64,000 nucleotides of DNA from Sneathiella chinensis (lineage in GTDB: Bacteria; Pseudomonadota; Alphaproteobacteria; Sneathiellales; Sneathiellaceae). Of the stretch, positions 63,611 to 64,000 are shown in pieces. A model generated the notes under the pieces. It had not been told where the DNA came from and ran no database searches. It saw nothing but the letters and a program-made list of their open reading frames with translations. The stretch lies in the NCBI RefSeq assembly GCF_012720115.1, contig NZ_VNWN01000008.1:124001-188000 (forward strand), read 5' to 3'. Made by a program: the position numbers and the translations under genes. Numbering within the stretch: position 1 is the stretch's first letter; every line of letters starts with the position of its first letter.

Positions 63611-64000
63611 TCAAGCAGCCATTTCCGCAATGGCTTCCGCCAGGGCGACCTTGGCCTTGGCAAGTTCAACATGCAAATTCTCGACCAGCTTGCCATCCAC
63701 AAGGACAACACCTTTGCCTTCCTTCTCGGCCTGTTCAAAGGCTTCGATCACCCGGCGGGAATACTCAACCTCTTCCTCGGACGGGGCAAAAACCTCGTTG
63801 GTCGGGGCCAGCTGTTTCGGGTGGATCAGGGTCTTGCCATCAAAGCCAAGCTCCAGCCCCTGCACACAGGATGCCCGGAAGCCATCTTCATCCGCCAGAT
63901 CAAGGGACACCCCGTCCAGCACCGTCAGCCCATAGGCGCGGCCGGCCAGAAGACACAGCCCGAGGGACGTGATCACCGGAAGGCGCATGGCTGTATGGTG
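63611..64000 (-). CDS. CoA-ester lyase of the CitE/HpcH family, C-terminal part
   Basis: The gene is cut by the right edge; 129 residues are visible and the frame is open to the last base. MRLPVITSLGLCLLAGRAYGLTVLDGVSLDLADEDGFRASC and LGFDGKTLIHPKQLAPTNEVFAPSEEEVEYSRRV match the end of the HpcH/HpaI-citrate lyase beta family, with the closing VVLVDGKLVENLHVE. Next to mesaconyl-CoA hydratase it is probably a malyl-CoA lyase or malyl-CoA thioesterase of the ethylmalonyl-CoA pathway. The DGVSLDL rather than DGPFGDF stretch suggests the thioesterase (Mcl2) branch, a tentative reading. Confidence 0.82.
   Translation of the reverse strand, partial: HHTAMRLPVITSLGLCLLAGRAYGLTVLDGVSLDLADEDGFRASCVQGLELGFDGKTLIHPKQLAPTNEVFAPSEEEVEYSRRVIEAFEQAEKEGKGVVLVDGKLVENLHVELAKAKVALAEAIAEMAA

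Noticed and set aside
62466-63935. 489-residue open frame on the plus strand
   Set aside because: Antisense to the mesaconyl-CoA hydratase and CoA-ester lyase genes, both clearly recognisable on the minus strand.

Overview
The window is about 64 kb of gene-dense, moderately GC-rich bacterial chromosome with no rRNA, tRNA, insertion sequence, prophage or CRISPR array that I could find. The gene content points to an alphaproteobacterium. The signs are the zapE / mdh / sucCD / sucAB / lpdA arrangement, an F1-only atpHAGDC operon without atpBEF, sdhCDAB next to mesaconyl-CoA hydratase and a CitE-type CoA-ester lyase (ethylmalonyl-CoA pathway), the chain rplU-rpmA-obgE-proB-proA-nadD-rsfS-rlmH-gpmI-envC-like-ctpA-divergent polysaccharide deacetylase-rppH, and an Lrp-family regulator divergent from putA. 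I cannot name a genus from sequence alone.

Layout. 1-5.0 kb: the end of a nucleotide-sugar operon (cytidylyltransferase end, sugar epimerase, two Zn-binding-type sugar C-methyltransferases, a glycosyltransferase-like protein), probably for a branched deoxysugar on a surface polysaccharide. 5.1-7.9 kb: YdjM-like membrane protein, CYTH triphosphatase-like protein, secreted glycerophosphodiester phosphodiesterase. 8-17.3 kb: CHASE hybrid histidine kinase, PutA with divergent Lrp-type regulator, a SnoaL-like protein, and zur-znuC-znuB with a Zur-box-like site. 17.5-29.7 kb: the long plus-strand housekeeping run from rplU to rppH (ribosome, proline and NAD synthesis, ribosome silencing, glycolysis, cell-wall remodelling, mRNA decapping). 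30-34.5 kb: a PilZ-methyltransferase fusion facing a membrane histidine kinase, then a FAD oxidoreductase.

34.6-42 kb: the F1 ATP synthase operon and priA on the minus strand. 42-46.3 kb: transaldolase-like aldolase, DUF484, xerC, an MFS transporter and a GST-like protein. 46.4-55.3 kb: TCA cycle genes on the minus strand (mdh, sucCD, sucAB, lpdA). 55.5-58.9 kb: a lipoprotein, zapE, a PaiB-like protein and a YdcF-like protein. 59-64 kb: sdhCDAB, the mesaconyl-CoA hydratase and the end of a CoA-ester lyase gene.

Together mdh, sucCD, sucAB-lpdA and sdhCDAB encode about half of the TCA cycle. The ethylmalonyl-CoA genes feed C2-derived carbon into it as glyoxylate and propionyl-CoA. PutA delivers glutamate and electrons, and the ATP synthase uses the resulting proton gradient. 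The least conventional items are the PilZ-methyltransferase/histidine kinase pair at 30-33 kb, the highly structured leader in front of mdh (three hairpins within about 65 nt, the last able to trade pairing with the ribosome-binding site), a hairpin directly before sucA, and a pentanucleotide tandem repeat at the proB stop codon.
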